A DNA stretch of 64,000 bases, taken from positions 38,057-102,056 of the forward strand of contig UCBZ01000004.1 of assembly GCA_900470775.1 (NCBI GenBank). The letters run 5' to 3'. The stretch comes from Hyphomicrobiales bacterium (lineage in GTDB: Bacteria; Pseudomonadota; Alphaproteobacteria; Rhizobiales; Beijerinckiaceae). Below, one piece after another: positions 19,092 through 27,845 of the stretch. A program made the translations under genes and the position numbers. Under the pieces are notes generated by a model. That model ran no database searches and had not been told where the DNA came from. It saw nothing but the letters and a program-made list of their open reading frames with translations. Positions within the stretch are counted from its first letter, which is position 1. The number at the start of each line of letters is the position of its first letter.

Positions 19092-20009
19092 TCAGGGCTT
19101 GGCGTCGAGGAAGGTCCGGACGAGCTTGACCGTCGCGGTCGGGTTTTCCTCCATGATCCAGTGGCCGGAATCCGGCACGACCGCGCCTTGGACATTGCTG
19201 GCGGCGAACTTCATCACCTCGGCCATGGTCAGCCCGAAGGATTTCTCGCCGCCCAAGGCCAGCACCGGCATGGTGAGCTTGCCCGCCGCGACGAAGACCT
19301 TGTTGTCGGTCGCGTCCTGGTCGAAGGCGGCGAATTGGGCGAAGCCCGCATGCATCGCGCCCGGCTTGGCATAGAGCGCGGCATAATGCTTGCGCGAAGC
19401 CTCCGTGAAGCGGCTCGGGGTCGCGGAGAACTCGTTCCAGAAGCGGTCGAGATAGATGCGCTCGCGGCCGGCGACGAGGCGTTCCATGTCGGGGCCGCCG
19501 AAGCGGAAATGCCAGAGCAGCGGGTTCTTGAGGATCTCCTCCCAGGGCCCGACGCCCGGCAGCGGCGCATCGATCAGGACGAACTTCGTCACGCGGTCAC
19601 GGTATTGAGCGGCAAAAGCGTAACCGACCATGTTGCCGATGTCGTGCGTCACGAGATCGACCTTGCCGATCTTGAGCGCATCGAGAACCCCGGCGACATC
19701 GGCGCCTTGCGTCCTCTTGTCGTAGCCGCCCTTCGCCTTGGCGGAGAGCCCCATTCCGCGCAGGTCGGGCACGACGACGGTATGGTCGCGCGCGAGATCG
19801 GCCGCCATCGGCCCCCACATATCGCCAGTCTCGCCATAGCCATGCAGCAGGACCACAGCCGGCCCCTTGCCGCCTACGCGGACATGGATCGTCGTGCCGT
19901 TGGCCTTGATCTCCTGCGTCTTGAAGCTCGGCGGGAATGCGACGACCTGTGCGGCTGCGGGCGCAACCAGGACTGCAAAGCCAATCACGGAGGCCAGAAA
20001 TCGAAACAT
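19092..20009 (-). CDS. Exported alpha/beta hydrolase with Asp nucleophile (epoxide hydrolase/haloacetate dehalogenase-like)
   Basis: A 305-aa alpha/beta hydrolase with a signal peptide (residues 1 to about 20, ending APAAAQ), so it should be periplasmic. The oxyanion motif is LLHGYGETGDMWG, the nucleophile elbow is VTHDIGNM with Asp in place of Ser, and the catalytic His is in DSGHWIMEE. An Asp nucleophile is the hallmark of epoxide hydrolases and haloalkane/haloacetate dehalogenases. The substrate is unknown. It is divergent from a LysR gene (114-bp gap), which may regulate it. Confidence 0.85.
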   Translation of the reverse strand: MFRFLASVIGFAVLVAPAAAQVVAFPPSFKTQEIKANGTTIHVRVGGKGPAVVLLHGYGETGDMWGPMAADLARDHTVVVPDLRGMGLSAKAKGGYDKRTQGADVAGVLDALKIGKVDLVTHDIGNMVGYAFAAQYRDRVTKFVLIDAPLPGVGPWEEILKNPLLWHFRFGGPDMERLVAGRERIYLDRFWNEFSATPSRFTEASRKHYAALYAKPGAMHAGFAQFAAFDQDATDNKVFVAAGKLTMPVLALGGEKSFGLTMAEVMKFAASNVQGAVVPDSGHWIMEENPTATVKLVRTFLDAKP

Positions 20010-20123
20010 GTCATATCCCCCAAATGCGTCCGGCGGATCGCCGGCTCGACCGAGAGAATGAGCTTGCCATGGCGTCGGTCATAGCCGTCTAATGGCGAAA
20101 TTGGCTTCCGGAATTGCCGAACA

Positions 20124-21026
20124 ATGCTCAAGCTCGACGGTGTCGCAGCCTTCATTGCCGTGGCCGAGGCGGGTTCGATCACCGCTGCGGGACGGCGCAT
20201 GGGCCTGGCGAAATCGGTCGTCAGCGAACGCCTCGCCGAACTCGAACGCAGCCTCGGCGCGCGACTGCTGCAACGGACGACGCGCAAGCTCTCGCTGACG
20301 GAGAACGGGCTGACGTTTCTGGCGCGCGGCCGCAACCTGCTGCGCGACGCCGAGGAGGCGATCGGCGAGTTGGCCGAACGGCGCGGCGCGCTGGCGGGGC
20401 CCTTGCGATTATCCGCGCCGGTGAGCTTCGGCATCCTGCATCTGGGGCCCGCACTCTATCCCTTCCTCGCCGCCCATCCCGAGATCGCGCTGAATCTCGA
20501 ACTCGACGACCGCTTCGTCGATGCCAGCGCCGACGGGTTCGACGCGGTGATCCGGCATGGCAAGGTCCACGACACCCGTCTCGTGGTGCGCCATCTCGCC
20601 AGCAGCAGCCGTGTGCTCGCCGCCTCGCCGGCCTATCTCGAACGCCATGGCCGGCCAGCCTCGGTGTCCGAACTGAGCCGACATCGCGCCATCCTCTATG
20701 CCAACCGCGACACCGACTGGCGTTTCGAGGGGCCAAATGGCGTGGTTATCGCGCGCCCGACCGCCGCGGTGCGGGTCAACAACGGCCTGATGATGCGGGA
20801 CGCCGCGCTGGCTGGCGCCGGCATCACCCTGCTGCCGACCTTCATGATCCATCCGGAGCTGGCGCGCGGCGCGTTGAGCGTCGTCGATATCGGTCTTGAG
20901 GCCGAGGGCGCCGACGTCCATCTCGCCTATCCGAGCCAGCGCAGCCCTTCGGCGAAGATCGCGGCCCTGACCGAGCATCTGCGCCGGAGTTTCGGCACGC
21001 CGCCCTATTGGGAGCAAGGCGCCTAG
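20124..21026 (+). CDS. LysR-family transcriptional regulator
   Basis: A 300-aa LysR-type regulator. The N-terminal winged HTH covers about residues 1-60 (LDGVAAFIAVAEAGSITAAGRRMGLAKSVVSERLAELE), and the effector domain begins near 90 with GPLRLSAPVSFG. The HTH and RATTRKLSLTENG-type segment belong to the CrgA/DsdC-like large LysR subgroup (LysR substrate-binding type 8). It is divergent from the exported hydrolase, the usual arrangement for a LysR and its target. The ribosome site is weak. Confidence 0.9.
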   Translation: MLKLDGVAAFIAVAEAGSITAAGRRMGLAKSVVSERLAELERSLGARLLQRTTRKLSLTENGLTFLARGRNLLRDAEEAIGELAERRGALAGPLRLSAPVSFGILHLGPALYPFLAAHPEIALNLELDDRFVDASADGFDAVIRHGKVHDTRLVVRHLASSSRVLAASPAYLERHGRPASVSELSRHRAILYANRDTDWRFEGPNGVVIARPTAAVRVNNGLMMRDAALAGAGITLLPTFMIHPELARGALSVVDIGLEAEGADVHLAYPSQRSPSAKIAALTEHLRRSFGTPPYWEQGA

Positions 21027-21112
21027 ACGGCAGGTTTGCCAGCTTTCGGGTGGGATCGACCTCGCCCAGAGCCTAGTTTCACATCATGATCAATGATGCG
21101 AAGGTGACAGCG

Positions 21113-22090
21113 ATGACCGCTCATATCCAGAAGCTCGGCGTGATGACGCCGACCCGTTTTTCCAACGCCGTGCTGGCGCGCGCCACCGAGGCGATGCCGG
21201 CCGAGGCCGATTTCCCCTCCGTCGCGCCGGGCTCCGACTACGACACGGTGCGGCGCATCCTTGCCTACATCACCGAGAACTGGCGCGCGCAGCCGACGAT
21301 CGAGGCGATCGCGGAGGCCGCCGGCGCGACGCCGACAGATGTCCACCACCTGTTCCGGCGCTGGTGCGGCCTGACCCCCAAGGCCTTCCTGCAGGCGATC
21401 ACGCTCGACCATGCCAAGGGCCTGCTCGGCGCGTCGGCCAGCGTGCTCGATACGGCGCTGGAGGTCGGGCTGTCGGGACCCGGCCGGCTGCATGACCTCT
21501 TCGTGACGCATGAGGCGATGTCGCCGGGCGAATGGAAGGCCGGCGGCGGCGGCCTATCTCTGGCCTATGGCTTCCACGCCTCCCCCTTCGGCGAGGCGCT
21601 GGTCGTGACGACTGAGCGCGGGCTTGCCGGGCTCGGCTGGGTGTCCGACAGGCTCGATGGCGGCAAGGTCGTCGGCGGGCGGGCGGAGGCGCTGGCCGAC
21701 ATGATGCGGCGCTGGCCGCATGCCGATTACCGCTTCGACCCGAAGGCCACGGCACCCTATGCGGCGCGTATCTTCGATCCAAAGGCGTGGGCGGCCGAGA
21801 GGCCGCTGCGCGTCGTGCTGATCGGTACGGATTTCGAGGTCCGCGTCTGGGAGACGCTGCTGCGGATTCCGGTCGGGCGCGCCACGACCTATGGCGATGT
21901 CGCCTGCCAGATCGGCAAGCCGACGGCAGCGCGCGCTGTCGGCATGGCGGTCGGCAAGAACCCGATCTCCTTCGTGGTGCCCTGCCACCGCGTCATCGGC
22001 AAATCCGGCGCGCTGACCGGCTACCATTGGGGCCTGACGCGCAAGCGCGCCATCCTCGGCTGGGAGGCCGGGCAGACGGCGGCCGCCTGA
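21113..22090 (+). CDS. AraC-HTH/O6-methylguanine-DNA methyltransferase fusion (Ada-like, lacking the N-terminal zinc domain)
   Basis: A 325-aa DNA-repair and regulatory fusion. Residues about 40-140 form an AraC-type helix-turn-helix (YITENWRAQPTIEAIAEAAG, LFRRWCGLTPKAFLQ). The C-terminal half is the suicide methyltransferase with the active-site FVVPCHRVIG and the downstream LTGYHWGLTRKRAIL. The N-terminal Ada zinc domain that accepts methyl groups from phosphotriesters is absent, so the classic Ada activation mechanism cannot operate. I start at 21113 because AAGGTGA lies 7 bases before it; an ATG at 21086 is also open. It stands alone between the LysR gene and a convergent dehydratase gene. 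Confidence 0.85.
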   Translation: MTAHIQKLGVMTPTRFSNAVLARATEAMPAEADFPSVAPGSDYDTVRRILAYITENWRAQPTIEAIAEAAGATPTDVHHLFRRWCGLTPKAFLQAITLDHAKGLLGASASVLDTALEVGLSGPGRLHDLFVTHEAMSPGEWKAGGGGLSLAYGFHASPFGEALVVTTERGLAGLGWVSDRLDGGKVVGGRAEALADMMRRWPHADYRFDPKATAPYAARIFDPKAWAAERPLRVVLIGTDFEVRVWETLLRIPVGRATTYGDVACQIGKPTAARAVGMAVGKNPISFVVPCHRVIGKSGALTGYHWGLTRKRAILGWEAGQTAAA

Positions 22091-22133
22091 GAGGCCGGCC
22101 CGTCGAACCGCCGAAACCGGGTTCCGGGCCGGG

Positions 22134-23153
22134 TTAACTGCTGATGATCTCAGCGAAGCGCGCGGGCAGAGCGAAGCCATGGCCCAGCGGATCGTCCGCC
22201 TCGATGACGAATGTCCCCTCGCCGGCGAAATAGCCGGCGCCGCCGACGGCGACAGTGACGGCGCCGGGCACAGGACCTTCAACCTCTTCCAATACACGGC
22301 CTGTAAACGTCCCGCCGGTGATGCTGCGGAAACGCCGCGTCTGTCCGGCTGCGACGAGCCCCTTGGCATGGTCCAGCGCCATGCGCGCGGTGACGCCGGA
22401 GCCGGTCGGCGAACGGTCGATCTGCGCTTCCGCGAAGATGCAGAGATTGAAACTGTCCTCGCGAGGGCCGGCCTCGTCGGTGACGATCGTGCCATAGAGG
22501 AAGCCGAGATCAGGCTCGGTCGGATGCGTGATGGCGAGCGTCGAACGGACCCTGTCGGTGAGGGCTGCGGCCGCATCGGTCAGCGTCGCGACGGGCGTAT
22601 CGAACAGATCGAGCCCGAAGCGCGAGGCCGGCAGGATGCAGTAGAAGGCGCCTCCATAGGCGATGTCGGTGGTGATCGCACCGAAACCCGGCACCTCGAC
22701 GACGAGATCCTGCGTAAAGACGAAGGCCGGCACGCTCTCGAAGACGACGCTCTCGACCTTGCCGCCGCGGACCGTGCATTCCAGCCTCAGCAGGCCGCAG
22801 GGCGCCTCGATGGCAAAGCGCGTCACAGGCTCGACGGCCGGCACCAGCCCATGCTCGATGGCATAGCGGCCGAGCGCGATGGTCGCGTGGCCGCACATGG
22901 TCGAATAGCCCTCGTTGTGGGTGAACAGCACGCCGAAAGCCGCATCGGGATGCGAGGCGGCGACCGGGATCACGCCATACATGCCGGCATGGCCGCGCGG
23001 CTCCAGCATCATCGCCCGGCGCAGATGATCGTGGTTCTCGCGGGCATCGCGGCGCTTTTCGAGGATCGTCGCGCCCTTAAGCTCGGGATAGCCCGATGTG
23101 ACGATGCGAACCGGCTCGCCGCAGGTGTGATAGTCGAGATAGCCCAAGTGCAT
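22134..23153 (-). CDS. Proline racemase-superfamily enzyme, probable trans-3-hydroxy-L-proline dehydratase
   Basis: A 339-aa member of the proline racemase fold. The first catalytic Cys is present in TMCGHATIALG. At the second catalytic position, where racemases and 4-hydroxyproline epimerases have Cys, this protein has Thr in DRSPTGSGVTARMA. A Cys-to-Thr change there is the known signature of trans-3-hydroxy-L-proline dehydratases. The N-terminus is HLGYLDYHTCGEPVRIV, and the ATG at 23153 was chosen on that basis. It is the last gene of an operon with a PfkB kinase and a XylX-like protein, 16 bp after the kinase stop. Confidence 0.82.
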   Translation of the reverse strand: MHLGYLDYHTCGEPVRIVTSGYPELKGATILEKRRDARENHDHLRRAMMLEPRGHAGMYGVIPVAASHPDAAFGVLFTHNEGYSTMCGHATIALGRYAIEHGLVPAVEPVTRFAIEAPCGLLRLECTVRGGKVESVVFESVPAFVFTQDLVVEVPGFGAITTDIAYGGAFYCILPASRFGLDLFDTPVATLTDAAAALTDRVRSTLAITHPTEPDLGFLYGTIVTDEAGPREDSFNLCIFAEAQIDRSPTGSGVTARMALDHAKGLVAAGQTRRFRSITGGTFTGRVLEEVEGPVPGAVTVAVGGAGYFAGEGTFVIEADDPLGHGFALPARFAEIISS

Positions 23154-23169
23154 CGTCGCGGTTCCGGTG

Positions 23170-24099
23170 TCAGGTGGCGGTTCGGCGCGGCGGATCGCAG
23201 CCGGGCCGCGTGCAGCCATCGGCCGCGACGGCGCAGGCGAAGACCAGCGCCGCCTGGAGATCGTCCTGGGTTGCGGCCGCGAAGCCTGCCCCGAGCCTGC
23301 CGCGTGCCGCCAGCACGGCGAGAAAGCCGCCGATGAAGGTGTCGCCCGCGCCGACCGTGTCCGCAACGATCACCGGCAGCGCCGACGCCGTCAGCGCTGC
23401 GTCCGGGCCGTAGCAGACGGCACCGTCCGGCCCTTGCGTCACCAGCACGAGCCGCGCGCCGAGACTGTGCCAGCGCCGGGCGATCTGCTCGGCAGGCTCG
23501 CCGGGATGGAGCCAGGCGAGATCATCGAGGCTGGCCTTGACGATATCGGCCTGGGCGATCCGCGCCTCGATCAGGGGAAGCGCCCGCTCCCGCTCCGGCA
23601 GAATGGAGGCGCGGATGTTGACGTCGTAGCTGACGGTCGCGCCGGCCTCGCGGGCGCTGGCGGCGAGACGTCCTGCGGCTTCGCCGGAAGGACCGATCGT
23701 CGCGCCGAAGGAGGCGGCGTGGAGATGCACCGCGCCTTGCGGCATCTGGCGCGGCGTCCCCTCCGGCTCGGCATGGGCCGTGCCATCGAGATGCAAGCCG
23801 AATTCGGGCACGCCGCCAGGTCCGAGCGGGGAGACGATGGCGATGGCTGTCGGCAAGGGGCTGTCGTGGATGAGCGCGGTGCCGATGCCTTCCGCCAGCA
23901 GCGCGGCGCGGAAGCGGCGGCCGAGCGCGTCGGTGGAGAGCGGGCCGGCATAGGCTGGCTTCGCGCCGAAACGGGCGAGCGCCAGCGCTGCGTTGAAGCC
24001 GGAGCCGCCGAGCAACGCTTCGTAATGCCGGCCTTCCGCATCGCGCGGGATGAAGTCGCCGATCGCCTCGCCGACGACGAGGATGTCGGCTGGGCTCAC
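23170..24099 (-). CDS. PfkB-family carbohydrate kinase
   Basis: Ribokinase-fold sugar kinase, 309 aa. The N-terminal glycine-rich motif is LLGGSGFNAALALARFG and the C-terminal anion-hole signature with catalytic Asp is DTVGAGDTFIGGFLA. The GTG start (24097-24099) overlaps the preceding gene's stop as GTGA. The fructokinase/2-keto-3-deoxygluconate kinase subgroup is the best general placement; the precise sugar cannot be read from sequence. Coupling to a XylX-like dehydratase suggests a pentose- or keto-deoxy-acid-related substrate, by inference. Confidence 0.85.
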   Translation of the reverse strand: MSPADILVVGEAIGDFIPRDAEGRHYEALLGGSGFNAALALARFGAKPAYAGPLSTDALGRRFRAALLAEGIGTALIHDSPLPTAIAIVSPLGPGGVPEFGLHLDGTAHAEPEGTPRQMPQGAVHLHAASFGATIGPSGEAAGRLAASAREAGATVSYDVNIRASILPERERALPLIEARIAQADIVKASLDDLAWLHPGEPAEQIARRWHSLGARLVLVTQGPDGAVCYGPDAALTASALPVIVADTVGAGDTFIGGFLAVLAARGRLGAGFAAATQDDLQAALVFACAVAADGCTRPGCDPPRRTAT

Positions 24100-25274
24100 A
24101 GCAGGCCGCGCTTCGCCAGGCTGCGCATCAGATGCGAGGCGCCGAAGGTCCAGGGCTCGCATTCGTCGCTGCGGCGCATGCGGTTGACCAGGGCGCCGAG
24201 CTCGGGCGCGGCGATGGTGACGATGTCGCCGTATTTATGGGTGAAGCCGCCGCCCGGCGTGTCGCGATCTTTGATGGGTGCGAACATGGTGCCGAGATAG
24301 AGCGCCGCACCGTCGGGATACTGATGATTTGCGTTCAGCATCTGGCTTGCGAGATCGGCCGGATCGCGGCTGATCTTGGCGATCGAGGACGAGCCCTCCA
24401 GCGTGAAATCGTCCTCGCCCTCGACCGTCAGGGTGACCGTGGTGTTTCTGATATGGTCGAGCGTGAAGGCGGCGTCGAACAGGCGGATGAACGGGCCGAT
24501 GGCGGCCGCGGCGTTGTTGTCCTTGGCCTTGCCCAGCAGAAGCGCCGAGCGGCCCTCGACATCGCGCAGATTGACGTCGTTGCCGAGCGTGGCGCCCACG
24601 ATGCGGCCATCGGAGGCCACGATCAGCACGACCTCCGGCTCGGGGTTGTTCCAGGTCGAGATCGGATGCAGGCCAGCGTCGAAGCCGGTGCCCACCGAGG
24701 ACATCGGCGGGGCCTTGGTGAAGATCTCGGCGTCCGGCCCGATGCCGACCTCGAGATACTGGCTCCAGGCGCCCTGCTTGATCAGCACGTCCTTGAGCTG
24801 CATCGCCTCGGGCGAGCCGGGCTTCAGCTTCGAGAGATCGTCGCCGATGAGCTTTTCGATCTCCTCGCGAATCGCGACCGCCGCTTCGGGATTGCCCCGC
24901 GCCTTCTCCTCGATGACGCGCTCCAGCATCGAGATGGCGAAGGTGACGCCGGCCGCCTTCACCGCCTGGAGATCGAGCGGCGACAGCAGCCAGGGCTCGC
25001 CCGTATCGCGGCCATCGATGGGCGTGTTCACCAGAATGTCCGCAAGCGTCCCGATCGGCTCGCCTTCTGCCGCGCGCAACTCGGCGGCGGGATCCTTCGC
25101 CTCGCAGAGGTCGCGGCTGGTCGGGAAGGCTCGGCTGACATCGACCAGTGCATCGCCGCGCAGGGTGACGATGGCCGGCCCCGCGACATCGGGACGCCAG
25201 ACGCGGCCGAGCAGAGTTGCATCGCCGGCATCCTTCGGCAGGGTCTGGTCGGGCGTCAGCGAAAAGCGCGGCAT
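24096..25274 (-). CDS. FAH-superfamily 2-keto-3-deoxy-pentonate dehydratase, XylX-like
   Basis: A 392-aa fumarylacetoacetase-fold protein. Much of it follows the pattern I recall for Caulobacter XylX, the 2-keto-3-deoxy-D-xylonate dehydratase of the Weimberg pathway: AGVTFAISMLERVIEEKARG, WSQYLEVGIGPDAEIFTK, the metal-site segment WNNPEPEVVL, LGNDVNLRDVEGRSALLL and the C-terminal LAKRGLL. Such enzymes convert 2-keto-3-deoxy-pentonates to 2-ketoglutarate semialdehyde. The ATG at 25274 was chosen over an upstream in-frame start that gives 19 unconserved residues. It heads the operon and is divergent from ugpB. Confidence 0.75.
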   Translation of the reverse strand: MPRFSLTPDQTLPKDAGDATLLGRVWRPDVAGPAIVTLRGDALVDVSRAFPTSRDLCEAKDPAAELRAAEGEPIGTLADILVNTPIDGRDTGEPWLLSPLDLQAVKAAGVTFAISMLERVIEEKARGNPEAAVAIREEIEKLIGDDLSKLKPGSPEAMQLKDVLIKQGAWSQYLEVGIGPDAEIFTKAPPMSSVGTGFDAGLHPISTWNNPEPEVVLIVASDGRIVGATLGNDVNLRDVEGRSALLLGKAKDNNAAAAIGPFIRLFDAAFTLDHIRNTTVTLTVEGEDDFTLEGSSSIAKISRDPADLASQMLNANHQYPDGAALYLGTMFAPIKDRDTPGGGFTHKYGDIVTIAAPELGALVNRMRRSDECEPWTFGASHLMRSLAKRGLL

Positions 25275-25382
25275 GGCTGGGGATCCGTCGAACGACTGGG
25301 TGGGCGGGGAGAACAGCCGCTTCCGGCCCAATACGCAAGACCCTTCCCGCCCGAGGCCGGGCGACAGAGTGGCGGCTTGCCA

Positions 25383-25400
25383 CTGTCATCATTTTGTCAT
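25383..25400 (+). promoter_or_regulatory. PhoB box upstream of ugpB
   Basis: CTGTCAT (25383-25389), 4 bases, then TTGTCAT (25394-25400) is the 7-4-7 arrangement of a Pho box, matching the CTGTCAT direct repeat at 13 of 14 arm positions. It overlaps a possible -35 (TTGAAA at 25400-25405) and lies 88 bp before the ugpB start. It predicts induction under phosphate limitation. Confidence 0.8.
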
Positions 25401-25487
25401 TGAAACGTCGCCCGGCCTTCATGCTAGCTTGCGCACCAACAAGAACAGCCGCCCAGAGCGAACCGAGGGCGGAAGGGAGATGGGAAG

Positions 25488-26810
25488 ATGACAGTGAAAT
25501 CACGTATTCTGATGTCCGTCGCGGCGTTCGCGCTCGCCGGCGCCGCGCCTGCCGTGGCCCAGACCGAAATCCAGTGGTGGCACGCGCTGACCGGCGCCAA
25601 CAACGACGTCGTCGTCAAGCTGGCAGAGGATTTCAACGCCTCGCAGAAGGACTACAAGGTCGTCCCCGCCTATAAGGGCTCCTATCCCGACGCGCTGAAC
25701 GCCGGGATCGCAGCCTTCCGCGCCGGCACCGCGCCGCATATCCTGCAGGTCTTCGAGGTTGGCACCGGCACGATGATGTCGGCCAAGGGCGCCGTGAAGC
25801 CCGTCTTCGAATTGATGAAGGATGCCGGCGAGACCTTCGACCCGAAGGCCTATCTGCCCGCCATCACCGGCTACTACTCGACGGCCAAGGGCGACATGCT
25901 CTCGATGCCGTTCAACTCCTCCTCGATGGTGATGTGGTACAACAAGGACGCCTTCAAGAAGGCCGGCCTGAACCCGGAAGCGCCGCCCAAGACCTGGCCC
26001 GAGGTGTTCGAGGCCGCCAAGAAGCTGAAGGCTTCCGGCTTCGAAAAATGCGGCTTCTCGAACGCCTGGGCGACCTGGGCGAACATCGAGCAGTTCGGCG
26101 CCTGGCACAATGTCTCGCTCTCGACCAAGGCCAACGGACTGGACGGCTTCGACGCGGTCCTGAACTTCAACAGCCCGGCGTTCCTGAAGCACTGGACCAA
26201 CCTGGTCGATCTGCAGAAGCAGGGTGTCTATGACTATTCCGGCCGCACCAATGGCGGCGAGGGGCGCTTCACCTCCGGCGAATGCCCGATCTTCCTGACC
26301 TCGTCGGGCTTCTTCGGCAACGTCAAGGCGAACGCCAAGTTCGACTGGGCCAACGCCCCGATGCCGTATTATCCCGACGTGCAGGGCGCACCACAGAACT
26401 CGATCATCGGCGGTGCCTCGCTGTGGGTGATGGGCGGCAAGAAGCCCGACGAGTACAAGGGTGTCGCCAAGTTCTTCACCTTCCTGTCGAATGTCGATCG
26501 TCAGGTGAAGCTGCACACGGAATCGGGCTATCTGCCGATCACCAAGGCGGCCTATGAGAAGGTGAAGGCCTCCGGCTTCTACAAGGACAAGCCCTATCTC
26601 GAGACGCCGATCCTGGAGCTGAACAACAAGGAGCCGACCGAGAATTCGCGCGGCCTGCGTTATGGCAGCCTGGTCCAGATCCGCGACATCTGGTCGGAAG
26701 AGCTGGAAGCGGCGCTGAACGGGCAGAAGACACCCAAGGCGGCTCTGGATGCGGCTGTCGAACGCGGCAACCAGATGCTGCGGCAGTTCGAACGGACCGC
26801 CTCGCGCTGA
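25488..26810 (+). CDS. ugpB: sn-Glycerol-3-phosphate ABC transporter substrate-binding protein
   Basis: Periplasmic receptor for glycerol-3-phosphate and its diesters, 440 aa. The signal peptide is about residues 1-25 (ending AVAQ). UgpB-diagnostic blocks are IQWWHALTGANNDVV, YKGSYPDALNAGIAAFRAG, QVFEVGTGTMM and MPFNSSSMVMWYNKDAFKKAG. A strong GGGAAG ribosome site precedes the ATG. It is the first gene of ugpBAEC but is separated from ugpA by a 153-bp gap holding a long palindrome, which probably lets the binding protein be made in excess. Confidence 0.95.
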   Translation: MTVKSRILMSVAAFALAGAAPAVAQTEIQWWHALTGANNDVVVKLAEDFNASQKDYKVVPAYKGSYPDALNAGIAAFRAGTAPHILQVFEVGTGTMMSAKGAVKPVFELMKDAGETFDPKAYLPAITGYYSTAKGDMLSMPFNSSSMVMWYNKDAFKKAGLNPEAPPKTWPEVFEAAKKLKASGFEKCGFSNAWATWANIEQFGAWHNVSLSTKANGLDGFDAVLNFNSPAFLKHWTNLVDLQKQGVYDYSGRTNGGEGRFTSGECPIFLTSSGFFGNVKANAKFDWANAPMPYYPDVQGAPQNSIIGGASLWVMGGKKPDEYKGVAKFFTFLSNVDRQVKLHTESGYLPITKAAYEKVKASGFYKDKPYLETPILELNNKEPTENSRGLRYGSLVQIRDIWSEELEAALNGQKTPKAALDAAVERGNQMLRQFERTASR

Positions 26811-26818
26811 GCTTCTTC

Positions 26819-26949
26819 GTCATTCCGGGGCGGCCCGAATGGGCCGAACCCGGAACCCACGACGGGGCAGGCCACTCGGGTTGCCCCGTTGACATCTCTC
26901 ACCCGGTCGTGGGTTCCGGGTTCTTCGCTCCGCGAAGCCCCGGAATGAC
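26819..26949. repeat. Long palindromic element inside the ugp operon
   Basis: GTCATTCCGGGG at 26819-26830 is the exact complement of CCCCGGAATGAC at 26938-26949. Inside, GAACCCGGAACCCACGAC near 26846 pairs with GTCGTGGGTTCCGGGTTC near 26907-26924. The whole 131 bp can form a long hairpin between ugpB and ugpA. No U-run follows, so partial read-through is expected. Confidence 0.8.
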
Positions 26950-26963
26950 ACGAGTAGTGCTCC

Positions 26964-27845
26964 ATGCAGAAGAATGCCTATTTCACCGGCCTGACCGTCC
27001 CGCTGTTGCTGCTCCTGCCGCAGCTGGCGATCACCGTCGTGTTCTTCTACTGGCCGGCGAGCCAGGCCGTCTGGCAGTCCTTCCTGCTGCAGGACGCCTT
27101 CGGCACCTCGACCGAATTCGTCTGGTTCGAGAATTATCAGGCGCTGTTTTCCGATCCTGGCTATCTGAAGGCCTTCATCAACACCGCGATCTTCTCCAGC
27201 TTCGTCTGCGTGCTCTCGCTCTCCATCGCCTTGCTCTTCGCGGTGATGGCGGATCGGCAGATCCGGGGCGCTGAGGTCTACAAGACCCTGCTTATCTGGC
27301 CCTATGCGGTGGCGCCTGCGGTTGCCGGCGTGCTCTGGCTGTTCATGTTCGATCCCTCGCTCGGCATGCTGGCGCGCGGGCTGTCCACCATGGGCATCGC
27401 CTGGAATCCACGCCTCAACGGCAATGATGCGATGCTGCTCGTCATCCTCGCCGCGACCTGGAAGCAGATCAGCTACAATTTCCTGTTCTTCCTCGCGGGC
27501 CTGCAGTCGATTCCCAAGAGCGTGATCGAGGCCGCCGTGATCGACGGCGCCCGGCCGATGCGACGCTTTTGGACGATTATCTTCCCGCTGCTCTCGCCGA
27601 CGACGTTCTTCCTGCTCGTCGTCAACATCGTCTACGTCTTCTTCGACACCTTCGGCATCATCGATACGATCACCGGCGGCGGTCCCTCGGGCGCGACCGA
27701 GACGCTGGTCTACAAGGTCTTTTCGGACGGCAAGGGCGGCTCGAACCTCGGCGGCTCGGCGGCGCAATCGGTCATCCTGCTGATCATGGTCATCGGCATG
27801 ACGGCGGTGCAGTTCCGTTTCATCGAGCGCAAGGTGAACTACTGA
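26964..27845 (+). CDS. ugpA: sn-Glycerol-3-phosphate ABC transporter permease UgpA
   Basis: Inner-membrane permease of the MalF/UgpA type (BPD_transp_1), 293 aa with six predicted helices. The first is near residues 9-33 ([28 protein letters not shown]). The EAA loop that contacts UgpC is [44 protein letters not shown] is the family's periplasmic segment. Its TGA shares one base with the ugpE ATG. Confidence 0.93.
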   Translation: MQKNAYFTGLTVPLLLLLPQLAITVVFFYWPASQAVWQSFLLQDAFGTSTEFVWFENYQALFSDPGYLKAFINTAIFSSFVCVLSLSIALLFAVMADRQIRGAEVYKTLLIWPYAVAPAVAGVLWLFMFDPSLGMLARGLSTMGIAWNPRLNGNDAMLLVILAATWKQISYNFLFFLAGLQSIPKSVIEAAVIDGARPMRRFWTIIFPLLSPTTFFLLVVNIVYVFFDTFGIIDTITGGGPSGATETLVYKVFSDGKGGSNLGGSAAQSVILLIMVIGMTAVQFRFIERKVNY

